This document shows positions 25,038-33,371 of a stretch of 40,491 bases of DNA, in pieces. Under the pieces are notes generated by a model. That model was not told the DNA's origin and did no database searches. It saw only the letters and a program-made list of their open reading frames with translations. Position 1 is the first letter of the stretch. The number at the start of each line of letters is the position of its first letter. Source of the DNA: Teichococcus coralli (GTDB taxonomy: Bacteria > Pseudomonadota > Alphaproteobacteria > Acetobacterales > Acetobacteraceae); assembly GCF_009829925.1 (NCBI RefSeq), contig NZ_SNVJ01000007.1, positions 186,514 to 227,004 on the forward strand. The letters run 5' to 3'. The translations under genes were made by a program, and so were the position numbers.

Positions 25038-26699
25038 ATGACGCCTTTCGACCGCGAGGCCGCCTGGAACCGGGTGGCCGCGCTGGCCCGCCGCCCGGGC
25101 AGCGGCGCCATCCGTCCCCTCTTCGCCGCCGATCCGCAGCGCTTTCAGCGCTTCCACCGGCAGGCCTGCGACATCCAGATGGACTTCTCCAAGACCTCGG
25201 TGGACGACGAGTCCCTGGCGGCGCTGCTGGAGCTGGCCAGGGCCACCGGCGTGATGGCGCGGCGCGACGCCATGGCGGCGGGCGAGCCGATCAACCAGAC
25301 CGAGGGCCGCTCGGTGCTGCACATGGCGCTGCGCGCCTCGCGCAATGCCGGCTTCGTCGCCCGCCACACCGATGGAACGGTGGAGGATGCCGGCGCGGCG
25401 GTGGAGGAGACGCTGCGGGCGATGCAGAGCTTCGTCCATGCCGTCCACACCGGCGACATCCGCGGCGCCACCGGCGAATCCTTCACCGACGTCATCAACA
25501 TCGGCATCGGCGGCTCGGACCTCGGTCCCTTCATGGCCTCCCGCGCGCTGTGGACGGTGCGCTCGCCGATGCGGCCGCTCTACCTGGCCAATGCCGACGC
25601 GCACAACTGGGAGGCCATCCGTCCCCGGCTGAACCCGCAGCGCACGCTGATGCTGGTGGCCTCCAAGACCTTCACCACCGCCGAGACCATGGCCAACGCG
25701 CATGTCGTGCGCGGCTGGCTGGAGCGCAATCTCGGCGAGATGGGCGCGCGGCGGCACATGGTCGCGCTGTCCACCAACCACGAGGCGACGGCGGCCTTCG
25801 GCGTGCCGGCGGACCGCGTCTTCGGCTTCCGTGACTGGGTGGGCGGGCGCTTCTCGCTGTGGTCGGCGATCGGCCTTTCCATCGCCCTCGGCTGCGGCTG
25901 GGAGGACTTCTCCGACCTGCTCGCCGGCGCCCGCGCGATGGACGAGCATTTCCTGTCCGCGCCGGCGGAGGAGAACCTGCCGCTGCTGCTGGCGCTGATC
26001 ACCGTCTGGCACGTCAACGGGCTCGGGCTGAAGGCGCATGCCATCCTGCCCTACGACCACCGCCTCTCGCGCTTCCCCGCCCACCTCCAGCAGCTGGAGA
26101 TGGAAAGCCTGGGCAAGCGGGTCACGCTCGGCGGCACGCCGGTGGAGCGCGACACCGGGCCGGTGATCTTCGGCGAGCCCGGCACCAACGCGCAGCACTC
26201 CTTCATGCAGCTGCTGCACCAGGGCACCACCCCGGTGCCGGCCGACTTCGTGCTGGTGGCCAATCCCGACCATCCCTATGCCGAGAACCACCGGCTGCTG
26301 CTCTCCAACGGCCTGGCCCAGGCCGAGGCGCTGCTGCGCGGCCGCACGGCGGAGGAGGTGCGGGCCGAGATGCGCAAGGCCGGCACCCCGCCCGACGAGA
26401 TCGAGCGCCTGCTGCCGCACCGCCTGTTTCCCGGCGACCGCCCCAGCACCACCCTGCTGCTCGACCGGCTGGACGCCTATACGCTGGGCCAGCTCGTGGC
26501 GCTCTACGAGCACAAGGTCTTCTGCCTCGGCGCGCTCTGGGACATCGACGCCTTCGACCAGTGGGGCGTGGAGCTGGGCAAGCAGCTCGCCAAGTCCATC
26601 CTGCCGGAGCTGGAGCCGGAGGGGCAGGTCGGCGAGCATGATCCCTCGACCACCGGGCTGATCCAGCGCATCCGGCAACTTCAGGGTTTGCAGGGCTAG
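25038..26699 (+). CDS. pgi: Glucose-6-phosphate isomerase
   Basis: The 553-residue enzyme interconverts glucose 6-phosphate and fructose 6-phosphate. Signatures include RSVLHMALRA, NIGIGGSDLGP, SKTFTTAET, DWVGGRFSLWS (PROSITE signature 1) and FDQWGVELGKQLAKSIL (signature 2). Length matches the large Pgi class (E. coli about 549). I use ATG 25038; the longer in-frame reading is a shadow of the M16 gene. Its stop codon TAG (26697-26699) lies within the left arm of an inverted-repeat element. Confidence 0.97.
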   Translation: MTPFDREAAWNRVAALARRPGSGAIRPLFAADPQRFQRFHRQACDIQMDFSKTSVDDESLAALLELARATGVMARRDAMAAGEPINQTEGRSVLHMALRASRNAGFVARHTDGTVEDAGAAVEETLRAMQSFVHAVHTGDIRGATGESFTDVINIGIGGSDLGPFMASRALWTVRSPMRPLYLANADAHNWEAIRPRLNPQRTLMLVASKTFTTAETMANAHVVRGWLERNLGEMGARRHMVALSTNHEATAAFGVPADRVFGFRDWVGGRFSLWSAIGLSIALGCGWEDFSDLLAGARAMDEHFLSAPAEENLPLLLALITVWHVNGLGLKAHAILPYDHRLSRFPAHLQQLEMESLGKRVTLGGTPVERDTGPVIFGEPGTNAQHSFMQLLHQGTTPVPADFVLVANPDHPYAENHRLLLSNGLAQAEALLRGRTAEEVRAEMRKAGTPPDEIERLLPHRLFPGDRPSTTLLLDRLDAYTLGQLVALYEHKVFCLGALWDIDAFDQWGVELGKQLAKSILPELEPEGQVGEHDPSTTGLIQRIRQLQGLQG

Positions 26700-26803
26700 A
26701 GCATTTTCCATTCGCTCCGGCTCACGGGAAATGCTCTGGCCGTTTGTTTTGACGAGCCTCTTCACCCGTCCCGATGATACAATCGGAACGGGATCTGCTC
26801 TAG
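26696..26803. repeat. Dispersed CTAGAGCA-bounded inverted-repeat element
   Basis: The element is bounded by perfect 8-base terminal inverted repeats CTAGAGCA (26696-26703) and TGCTCTAG (26796-26803). It has two internal imperfect stems: AGCATTTTCC with GGGAAATGCT, and CGTCCCGAT with ATCGGAACGGG. A GTTTGTTTTGACG linker joins them. This resembles short intergenic repeats that I know from many alphaproteobacterial genomes, which have AGAGCATTTTCC ends and a similar T-rich linker. It contains the pgi stop and may also terminate transcription. Confidence 0.65.
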
Positions 26804-26865
26804 GGCGGTTCGGCGCCCCCCGGCACCGCGCGCGGCTGCCCGGCGACGGGGCCGCCCGCCGCCGG

Positions 26866-28089
26866 TCAGACGGCCCGCGCCGCCGCGCCGCCCATCCCTT
26901 GCCCTGACGCGGTGGGCATCCGGAAGGTGAAGCGCGTCTCGGTCCGGGTGGATGACACCTCGATCTGGCCGCCATGCGCGCGAGCGATCTCGGCGACGAT
27001 GAAGAGGCCGAGGCCGAGGCCTTCCTGATTGGGCCGGACGGCGCCCCGGACGAATGGCTGGAACAGCTGCTTCATCGCGGCGGGGGAGATCGGCTCGCCG
27101 CTGTTGGCCACCGAGAGCTCGAAACGGCCGCCCCTCGCCACCGCCCGCACCACCACCGGCATGCTCGGCGCCCCGTGCGTCAGGGCATTGCCGAGCAGGT
27201 TGGAAAGCAGCTGCGCCATGCGGCGATGGTCGCACCGCACCGGCTCGTCCAGGTCGAAGCGGGACTCGATGGCGCAGCCGGAATGCGTGCTCTGCTGCTC
27301 CTGGACCACCTGCATGAGCACAGGGCCGATCGGCAGGTCCGATTCCATGTCCATGCTCATGCCGCCCCCGAGCCGCCCCCGCGCGAAGTCGAGCACGTCG
27401 TCGATGAGGCCCGACATGCGGGAGATGCTTTGCTGCATCGGCGCCGCCACCTCGGCGGCCATCTCGGGCTTGTGCAGGATGATCCGCATGCCGGCCGCGA
27501 CCGAGGCCAGCGGGTTGCGCAGATCGTGCCCCAGCACGGCGATGAACTGCTCCCGCAGCTCGGACAGTTCCCGCTCCTGCAGCAACGCCGTTTCCGAGGC
27601 CGCCAGCTTCATGCCCGCATCCAGGTGGCAGGCGATCAGCTCGGCGAAAAGCCTGAAGGTGCCGATGATCTCCGGTCTGTCGAGGTCGCGCGGCTCCGGG
27701 TCGATCGCGCAGAGGGTGCCGAAGAAGGAACCGTCCGGCAGGATGATCGGAATTGAGATGTAGCTCTGGAAGCCGTACAGCGCCGGCGTGTGGTGCGGCC
27801 GGAAGCACGCATCCTCGGCCACGTTGCTGATGATGACGGGCCTCTGGTGCTGCCGGATCTCGTGGCAGATCGTCGTCTCCACCTCGAGCTCGTCACCGGG
27901 CCTCAGGCCGAACCCGATCCTGTCGGACGTCGCGCAGGCGATCCAGCGCTCCTCCGTGACCCGGGCCACGGCGGCGAACCCCATGCCCGTGATGCGGCAG
28001 GCCATGCTGAGGATGGAGGGGACGGCCGTCACGCCGGCCACGGCACTGACATCAGCCTGGAAGTTCGCCGGGAGGACTTTCTGGCGCAT
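26866..28089 (-). CDS. Soluble GAF-domain sensor histidine kinase
   Basis: The 407-residue protein has a GAF domain at about residues 20-155 (SILSMACRITGMGFAAVARV, YISIPIILPDGSFFGTLCAID). A HisKA dimerisation domain carries the phosphoacceptor H188 in LGHDLRNPLASV. A HATPase domain shows an N-box LLSNLLGNALTHG and a G-box LGLGLFIVAEIARAHGG. No transmembrane segment is present, so it senses a cytoplasmic ligand, light or a redox cue. GAF proteins of this subtype may bind bilin; C95 lies in the GAF region, but the expected bilin Cys context is not evident. No response regulator is adjacent. It sits in a minus-strand block between pgi and mutL. Confidence 0.88.
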   Translation of the reverse strand: MRQKVLPANFQADVSAVAGVTAVPSILSMACRITGMGFAAVARVTEERWIACATSDRIGFGLRPGDELEVETTICHEIRQHQRPVIISNVAEDACFRPHHTPALYGFQSYISIPIILPDGSFFGTLCAIDPEPRDLDRPEIIGTFRLFAELIACHLDAGMKLAASETALLQERELSELREQFIAVLGHDLRNPLASVAAGMRIILHKPEMAAEVAAPMQQSISRMSGLIDDVLDFARGRLGGGMSMDMESDLPIGPVLMQVVQEQQSTHSGCAIESRFDLDEPVRCDHRRMAQLLSNLLGNALTHGAPSMPVVVRAVARGGRFELSVANSGEPISPAAMKQLFQPFVRGAVRPNQEGLGLGLFIVAEIARAHGGQIEVSSTRTETRFTFRMPTASGQGMGGAAARAV

Positions 28090-28214
28090 GGTACCTGTGG
28101 GGGAACGAAGGAGTTCAGAGTCCTTCCATAGGCGTTCCGCCGCCGGCAGGCACCTCTTGAAAATTACCCGCCGCCCACCGCCCCATCCTGCCGCGGCCCG
28201 AGCGGGCCTCCGTG

Positions 28215-28919
28215 CTATGCCGCCTTGCGCCGGTCCGGCTTGCGAAGGATCCACTTGGGCGAGTTCACCGTCAGCGGCTGGCCGATCTCGGCGGCGAACT
28301 CGTCCGCCGCCCTGGCGACGCCCTTCCAGCTGTAGTCGTCGCCGATCAGCACGCCGCCCGGCGCCAGCAGGTCCCAGTAGAGCCGCGCGTCGCGCAGCAC
28401 CGGCTCGTATTCGTGCGCGGCGTCGATGTGGATCATGTCGGGCGCGATCCGCAGCCGCTTCAGGATCACCGCCGCGTTCTCGCTGCTCTGCACCAGCGGC
28501 ACCACCCGGTCCTGCAGCTTGCGGTGCGCCATGTTGCTGAGGAACTGCCAGTAGAGGCCCGGCATGCCGTGCTGGAAGCGCAGCGAGGCGAAGATGTTGT
28601 CCGGCCGTTCGCGGTTCCAGTGCTCGGGGCTGCCCAGGAAGGTGTCCACCGCGATCACCGCGCCCTCGATGCCGAGGCTGTGCATGGTCTCGCAAAGGAA
28701 GTTGACCGAGGCGCCCTTCCACACCCCGACATCCACGATGATCCGCGGCCGCACCGCCTCGATCACCTCGCGGAAGGCCACGTGGCGGCTGTTCCAGCCC
28801 TGCATGTCCGGCGGCAGGGAAGGCGTGAAGCCGGCGAAGACGTCTTCGCCATAGATCCGCTGGGTCAGTTCCTGGGCCAGGGTGAGAGCGGGCCGGGCCT
28901 CGGCCGTGGCGTCCATCAT
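28215..28919 (-). CDS. Class I SAM-dependent methyltransferase (Methyltransf_24-like)
   Basis: The 234-residue protein has SAM motif I IIVDVGVWKGASVNFL near 60-75, an acidic strand AVDTFLG and a later HIDAAHEYEPVLRDARLYWDLLAPGGVLIGDDY block. This matches the Methyltransf_24/cephalosporin-hydroxylase-like group often found in glycan or secondary-metabolite pathways. IDAAHEYE is a family hallmark for metal or substrate binding. An AGGAT ribosome site lies before the tandem ATGATG start. The gene lies just upstream of the histidine kinase on the same strand, separated by 125 bases. The acceptor is unknown. Confidence 0.78.
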   Translation of the reverse strand: MMDATAEARPALTLAQELTQRIYGEDVFAGFTPSLPPDMQGWNSRHVAFREVIEAVRPRIIVDVGVWKGASVNFLCETMHSLGIEGAVIAVDTFLGSPEHWNRERPDNIFASLRFQHGMPGLYWQFLSNMAHRKLQDRVVPLVQSSENAAVILKRLRIAPDMIHIDAAHEYEPVLRDARLYWDLLAPGGVLIGDDYSWKGVARAADEFAAEIGQPLTVNSPKWILRKPDRRKAA

Positions 28920-29065
28920 GGGCGATCCTGAATAATGCAGGGAGATTATCGGCCATTGCTGCGCGCGGAGGAAGCGGAACCGCCCCCGACCTCGCGCATT
29001 GCGCGACCCTGCGGCGCCGGCCGCGCCCTTTTCCGGCGCCCCTCGCGGGCGCTAAGGGGGAAAGC

Positions 29066-30841
29066 ATGGACCGCATCCGCCGCCTTTCCGCCACCACGGC
29101 CGACCGTATCGCGGCCGGCGAGGTGGTCGAGCGCCCCGCCGCCGCCGTGAAGGAGCTGGTGGAGAACGCGCTGGATGCCGGGGCGCGGCGCATCGCGGTG
29201 GGCCTGGAGGGCGGCGGCATCAGCCGCATCCTGGTGGAGGATGACGGTTGCGGCATGTCCCCCGCCGATCTCGCGCTCGCCGTGGAGCGGCACGCCACCT
29301 CCAAGCTGCCGGAGGAGGAGGCGCTTTTCCGCATCGCCACCCTGGGCTTCCGTGGCGAGGCGCTGCCCTCGATCGCCGCCGTCGCGCGGCTGGTGCTGAC
29401 CAGCCGCCTGCCCGGCGGCGAGGCCCATTCCCTGGCGGTGGAGGGGGGCCTGAAGGGCGAGATCCGCCCGGCCGCCGGCGCGCCGGGCACCCGCGTCGAG
29501 GTGCGCGACCTGTTCTTCGCCACGCCCGCCCGCCGAAAGTTCCTCAAGACCCCGCCCACCGAGGCCGGCCATGCGGTGGAGGCGGTGCGGCGCCTGGCGC
29601 TGGCCTGGCCGGAGGTGGCCTTCCGCATGGAGGTGGAGGGCCGCGCCGTGCTGAGCCTCGCCCCGGCCGACCGCGCCAGCCGCCTCGCCGCCCTGCTGGG
29701 GCCGGACTTCGCCAAGGCGGCGGTGCCGGTGAGCGGCGCCTGGAGCGACCTCGACCTCGACGGCATGGCGGCGCTGCCCACCCTGACCCGCGCCACCGCC
29801 GCCGAGCAGCACCTCGTGGTCAACCGCCGCCCGGTGCGCGACCCGCTGCTGCGCGCCGCCCTGCGGGTGGCCTATCGCGACCTGATCGCCGCCGGGCGGC
29901 ACCCGGTGGCGGCGCTCTTCCTGGACGTGCCGCCGGAGCTCGTGGACGTGAACGTCCACCCGATGAAGACCGAGTTGCGCTTCCGCGACGCGGGCGCGGT
30001 GCGCGGCGCGCTGATCTCGGCGCTGCGGCGCGCCCTGGCGGTGGGCGCCGGCCCCTCCGCCGCGCCGCCCGCCCCCGCCGAGTGGGAGGCGATGGACCCC
30101 GGCCCCGCCGCCACCGGTTTCGCCGAAGGCCCGTCGCCGCTCACCGCCCCCGTGGCGGCGCGCCCGCTCGGCTGGCAGCCTGGGCTGCGGCTCGCCTTGC
30201 CGAACCCCCGGCCGGAGCCGTCCCCGTCCCCCCCTTCGCTCCCCGAGATGGCCGGGGAAGGCCCGCTCGGCCGCCCGGTGGGTCAGTTGTTGGAAACCTA
30301 CATCCTGGCCGAGGCGCCCGACGGGGCGCTGATCCTGGTGGACCAGCACGCCGCGCATGAGCGGCTGACGCATGAGGCCCTGAAGGCGCAACTGCTGGAG
30401 GGGGCGGTGCGCAGCCAGCCGCTGCTGCTGCCCGCCGTGGTGGAGCTGCCCGGGCCGGAAACGCAGCGCCTGCTGGCGGCCGCCCCCACCCTCGCCCGGC
30501 TCGGGCTGGAGGTGGAGGATTTCGGCGCCGGCGCGGTGCTGGTGCGCGCCCTCCCCGCCCTGCTCGGCAACCCGGACCCCGCGCCGCTGCTGCGCGACCT
30601 CTGCGCCGAGCTGGCCGAGTGGGAGGAAACCACCGCGCTGGAGCGCAGGCTGGACGCCGCCGTGGCGCGGCTGGCCTGCCATGGCTCGATTCGCGCCGGG
30701 CGCCGGCTGAACCCGGCCGAGATGGCCGCCCTGCTGCGGCAGATGGAGGCCACCCCGCGCGCCTCCACCTGCTCGCACGGGCGCCCGACCTGGCTGCGCT
30801 TCGGCAAGGCCGAGTTCGAACGGATGTTCGGCCGGCGCTGA
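29066..30841 (+). CDS. mutL: DNA mismatch repair protein MutL
   Basis: The 591-residue protein has an N-terminal GHKL ATPase domain: TADRIAAGEVVERPAAAVKE, ELVENALDAG, EDDGCGM and GFRGEALPSIA. A proline-rich linker covers about residues 325-405. The C-terminal dimerisation/endonuclease domain carries the metal motif DQHAAHERLTHE at 426-437, ACHGSIRAG (C538, H539) and CSHGRPT. These residues mark endonuclease-active MutL, as in organisms without MutH. An AAGGGGGAAAG ribosome site precedes the ATG. It is transcribed divergently from the methyltransferase. Confidence 0.97.
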   Translation: MDRIRRLSATTADRIAAGEVVERPAAAVKELVENALDAGARRIAVGLEGGGISRILVEDDGCGMSPADLALAVERHATSKLPEEEALFRIATLGFRGEALPSIAAVARLVLTSRLPGGEAHSLAVEGGLKGEIRPAAGAPGTRVEVRDLFFATPARRKFLKTPPTEAGHAVEAVRRLALAWPEVAFRMEVEGRAVLSLAPADRASRLAALLGPDFAKAAVPVSGAWSDLDLDGMAALPTLTRATAAEQHLVVNRRPVRDPLLRAALRVAYRDLIAAGRHPVAALFLDVPPELVDVNVHPMKTELRFRDAGAVRGALISALRRALAVGAGPSAAPPAPAEWEAMDPGPAATGFAEGPSPLTAPVAARPLGWQPGLRLALPNPRPEPSPSPPSLPEMAGEGPLGRPVGQLLETYILAEAPDGALILVDQHAAHERLTHEALKAQLLEGAVRSQPLLLPAVVELPGPETQRLLAAAPTLARLGLEVEDFGAGAVLVRALPALLGNPDPAPLLRDLCAELAEWEETTALERRLDAAVARLACHGSIRAGRRLNPAEMAALLRQMEATPRASTCSHGRPTWLRFGKAEFERMFGRR

Positions 30842-31006
30842 GGGGCGCGCCAGCCTGTCAGGAACGTCATGCGTCCTGGCCTTGTCAGGTGACATGATCC
30901 GCGCGAGCCTCACGCCCGCCGCCCCGCCCGCGGCGGGAAGAATCGAGGCACCGGCCGTCCAAGCGCCGGGCCGGAGGCGTTTGGGAACCCTGCGCATGCG
31001 CCTGCC

Positions 31007-31678
31007 ATGAACTACGTCTTCGAGTTCAGCGCCGTGTTCGACGCCTGGGACGACCTGATGGCCGGCCTGCTGCGCACCGTCTGGCTTTCCGCCGCCGCCA
31101 TGGGGATCGGGCTGGTGGTGGCCATCCTCGGCGCCCTGGCCAAGACCAACGGCCCGCGCCCGCTGCGCTGGGCGATCGACGCCTATATCGAGCTGATCCG
31201 CAACACTCCCTTCCTGATCCAGCTCTTCGTCATCTTCTTCGGCCTGCCGGTGATCGGGCTGCGGCTGGAGGCGGACCAGGCTTCGCTGCTGGCGCTGGTG
31301 GTCAATGTCAGCGCCTATGGCATCGAGATCATCCGCGCCGGCATCGAGAGCATCCAGCACGGCCAGATCGAGGCCGGGCGCGCGCTCGGCCTGAGGCCGC
31401 TGCAGATCTTCCGCCTGATCGTGCTGAAGCCGGCGCTGCAGGCGATCTATCCCTCGCTGACCAGCCAGTTCATCCTGCTGATGCTGAACTCCTCGGTCTG
31501 CTCCACCATCGCCGCGAACGAGCTGACCGCCGCCGCCAACGACATCCAGTCCCGCACCTTCCGCTCCTTCGAGGTGTATTTCGTCGTCACCGGCCTCTAC
31601 CTGGCGCTGTCGGTGCTGTTCTGGGCGGTCTTTGCCGGGATCGAGCGCGCCTTCCTGCGGCAGCCGGCCAGCCGCTGA
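31007..31678 (+). CDS. Amino acid ABC transporter permease (HisM/GltJ-type), first
   Basis: The 223-residue inner-membrane permease belongs to the HisM/QM family of polar amino-acid importers. It has five hydrophobic segments and the cytoplasmic EAA loop GIEIIRAGIESIQHGQIEAGRALGL near 102-126, which contacts the ATPase. The YIELIRNTPFLIQLFVIFF segment is characteristic. It is the first of three genes in the same orientation (permease, permease, binding protein). No ATPase gene is visible in the window. Confidence 0.92.
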   Translation: MNYVFEFSAVFDAWDDLMAGLLRTVWLSAAAMGIGLVVAILGALAKTNGPRPLRWAIDAYIELIRNTPFLIQLFVIFFGLPVIGLRLEADQASLLALVVNVSAYGIEIIRAGIESIQHGQIEAGRALGLRPLQIFRLIVLKPALQAIYPSLTSQFILLMLNSSVCSTIAANELTAAANDIQSRTFRSFEVYFVVTGLYLALSVLFWAVFAGIERAFLRQPASR

Positions 31679-31691
31679 GGAGGGCCCGGAC

Positions 31692-32342
31692 ATGCGCAGC
31701 CTCGGCTCCGGCGACATCCTGTTCATCCTGGCGGCGCTGCGCTGGACGCTGCTGCTCTCGCTGGCCGCCTTCGCCGGCGGCGCGGTGGGCGGCCTGCTGG
31801 TCGCGCTGGCGCGCAGCGGGCGCGTCGAGGCGCTGCGATGGGCCGCCTTCGGCTACATCAAGCTGTTCCAGGGCACGCCGCTGCTGATGCAGCTCTTCCT
31901 GGCCTTCTTCGTGCCCGGTATCTTCGGCATCTCTGTCGATCCCTGGGGCGCGGCGATGCTTGGCCTGTCGCTGCACGCCAGCGCCTTCCTTGGCGAGATC
32001 TGGCGCGGCGCCATCGAGACGGTGCCGAAGGGGCAGTGGGAGGCCTCCGCCGCGCTCGGGCTGAAATACTGGCGGCAGATGCGCCTGATCGTGCTGCCGC
32101 AGGCGCTGCGCGTCGCCATCCCGCCCACGGTCGGCTTCCTGGTGCAGCTCATCAAGGCGACCTCGCTCGCCTCCATTATCGGCTTCGTCGAGATCACCCG
32201 CGCGGCGCAGGTGATCAACAACGCGGTGTTCCAGCCCTTCACCATCTTCGGCCTGGTGGGGCTGGCCTATTTCGTCATCTGCTGGCCGCTCTCGGCCTAC
32301 AGCAAGCGCATGGAACAGCGCCTGGCCGTGGCCCGGCGCTGA
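31692..32342 (+). CDS. Amino acid ABC transporter permease, second
   Basis: The 216-residue protein is a second polar-amino-acid permease with the same topology. Its YIKLFQGTPLLMQLFLAFF segment and EAA loop (SAFLGEIWRGAIETVPKGQWEAS, then LGL) are clear. I use ATG 31692, which has a GAGGAGGG ribosome site overlapping the previous stop; an in-frame ATG at 31632 lies inside the upstream gene. The 13-base gap and overlapping ribosome site support one transcript. The two permeases presumably form a heterodimer. Confidence 0.92.
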   Translation: MRSLGSGDILFILAALRWTLLLSLAAFAGGAVGGLLVALARSGRVEALRWAAFGYIKLFQGTPLLMQLFLAFFVPGIFGISVDPWGAAMLGLSLHASAFLGEIWRGAIETVPKGQWEASAALGLKYWRQMRLIVLPQALRVAIPPTVGFLVQLIKATSLASIIGFVEITRAAQVINNAVFQPFTIFGLVGLAYFVICWPLSAYSKRMEQRLAVARR

Positions 32343-32369
32343 GCGACACAAGCCCAGGAGGACACAAGA

Positions 32370-33185
32370 ATGACCCACCACCGCCTTTCGCGCCGCGGGT
32401 TCGGCGCGCTGGCGCTCGGCGCCGCGCTGCTGCCGGCCACCATCCGCCCCGCCGCCGCCGCCACGCCGGAGGAGATCAAGAAGCGCGGCACCATCATGAT
32501 CGGCGTGCTGACCGACTACCCGCCCTTCGGTGGGACCGACGCCAACCAGAACCCCGCCGGCTATGACGACGACGTGGCGGCGCTGCTGGCCAAGGAAATG
32601 GGCGTCAAGCTGGAGCTGGTGCCGGTGACGGGGCCGAACCGCATCCCCTTCCTGCTGACCAACAAGGTGGACATGCTGGTGGCGACCTTCGGCATCACCG
32701 AGGAGCGCTCCAAGCAGGTGCTGTTCTCCAACCCCTACAGCGCGCTGACCACCTACATCCTGGCGCCGAAGTCGGCCAAGATCAGCGGGCCGGAGGACCT
32801 GAAGGGCGTGCGCGTCGGCGTGGCGCGGGCCAGCACGCAGGACTCCGCCGTTTCCGCCGTGGCGCCGAAGGAGACGCGCATCATGCGCTTCGACGACGAT
32901 GCGACGACGACGCAGTCCATCATCTCCGGCCAGGTGCAGGCCATCGGCGCCAGCAACACCGTGCTGGCCCAGCTGAAGGAAAACTACCCGGACCTGCAGA
33001 TCGAGCCGAAATTCACCCTGCGCGCCCAGGCCAACGGCATGGCCTTCCGCAAGCAGGACACGGCGCTGCGCGACTGGTCCAACGACTTCATCGCCAAGAT
33101 CGTGGCGAATGGCGAGCTGAACCGCATCCATGAGAAGTGGTTCAAGGCGCCGATGCCGCCGCTGCCGCCGATGCCGCAGTTCTGA
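32370..33185 (+). CDS. Amino acid ABC transporter substrate-binding protein
   Basis: The 271-residue protein is a periplasmic SBP_bac_3 member (polar-amino-acid type) with a two-lobed fold: GVLTDYPPFGG and YDDDVAALLAKEMG near the start, ATFGITEERSKQVLFSNPY in the middle. The N-terminus SRRGFGALALG resembles a Tat signal (twin Arg at R8-R9), with cleavage near AAAA at 28-31. An AGGAGG ribosome site precedes the ATG. The C-terminus ends in a Pro/Met-rich tail. Ligand is not deducible, though acidic or polar amino acids are typical. Confidence 0.9.
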   Translation: MTHHRLSRRGFGALALGAALLPATIRPAAAATPEEIKKRGTIMIGVLTDYPPFGGTDANQNPAGYDDDVAALLAKEMGVKLELVPVTGPNRIPFLLTNKVDMLVATFGITEERSKQVLFSNPYSALTTYILAPKSAKISGPEDLKGVRVGVARASTQDSAVSAVAPKETRIMRFDDDATTTQSIISGQVQAIGASNTVLAQLKENYPDLQIEPKFTLRAQANGMAFRKQDTALRDWSNDFIAKIVANGELNRIHEKWFKAPMPPLPPMPQF

Positions 33186-33190
33186 AAACA

Positions 33191-33371
33191 AGGGCGGGAG
33201 GGAGAAGGAATTCTCCCTCCAGACCGCCCTCACCTTTTCCTGTCAGTTTTTGGGGCGCAATTCGCCGGAGCTGTCACAGCTCCGGCGTGAGCCGCATGCA
33301 GGCAGCGCGGCCAAACTGACCGAAAAAAGAAGTGGGGGTCCGGGGGAGAATTCCTTCTCCCCCGGCCTCTC
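33191..33371. repeat. Structured intergenic element, copy B (between convergent genes)
   Basis: This region, between the binding-protein stop and the pheT stop, has a left hairpin GGAGGGAGAA/TTCTCCCTCC with loop GGAA (33197-33220). A pyrimidine-rich arm ending in GTCAGTTT follows. A perfect 11-base stem with loop TCA (33263-33287) sits in the centre. Then come the matching AAACTGAC arm with a purine tract, and a right hairpin CCGGGGGAGAA/TTCTCCCCCGG with loop TTCC (33340-33365). The two halves are near mirror images. The whole resembles copy A at 10121. The terminal hairpins could terminate the two convergent genes. Confidence 0.65.

Noticed and set aside
26696..26803. Simple Rho-independent terminator after pgi
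   Set aside because: The region has precise 8-base terminal inverted repeats and two internal stems without a T-tract directly after, which fits a dispersed element better.
28946..31726. A 926-codon open frame on the minus strand across mutL and the permease
   Set aside because: It is a shadow frame with biased composition and no motifs, opposite to mutL and the first permease.
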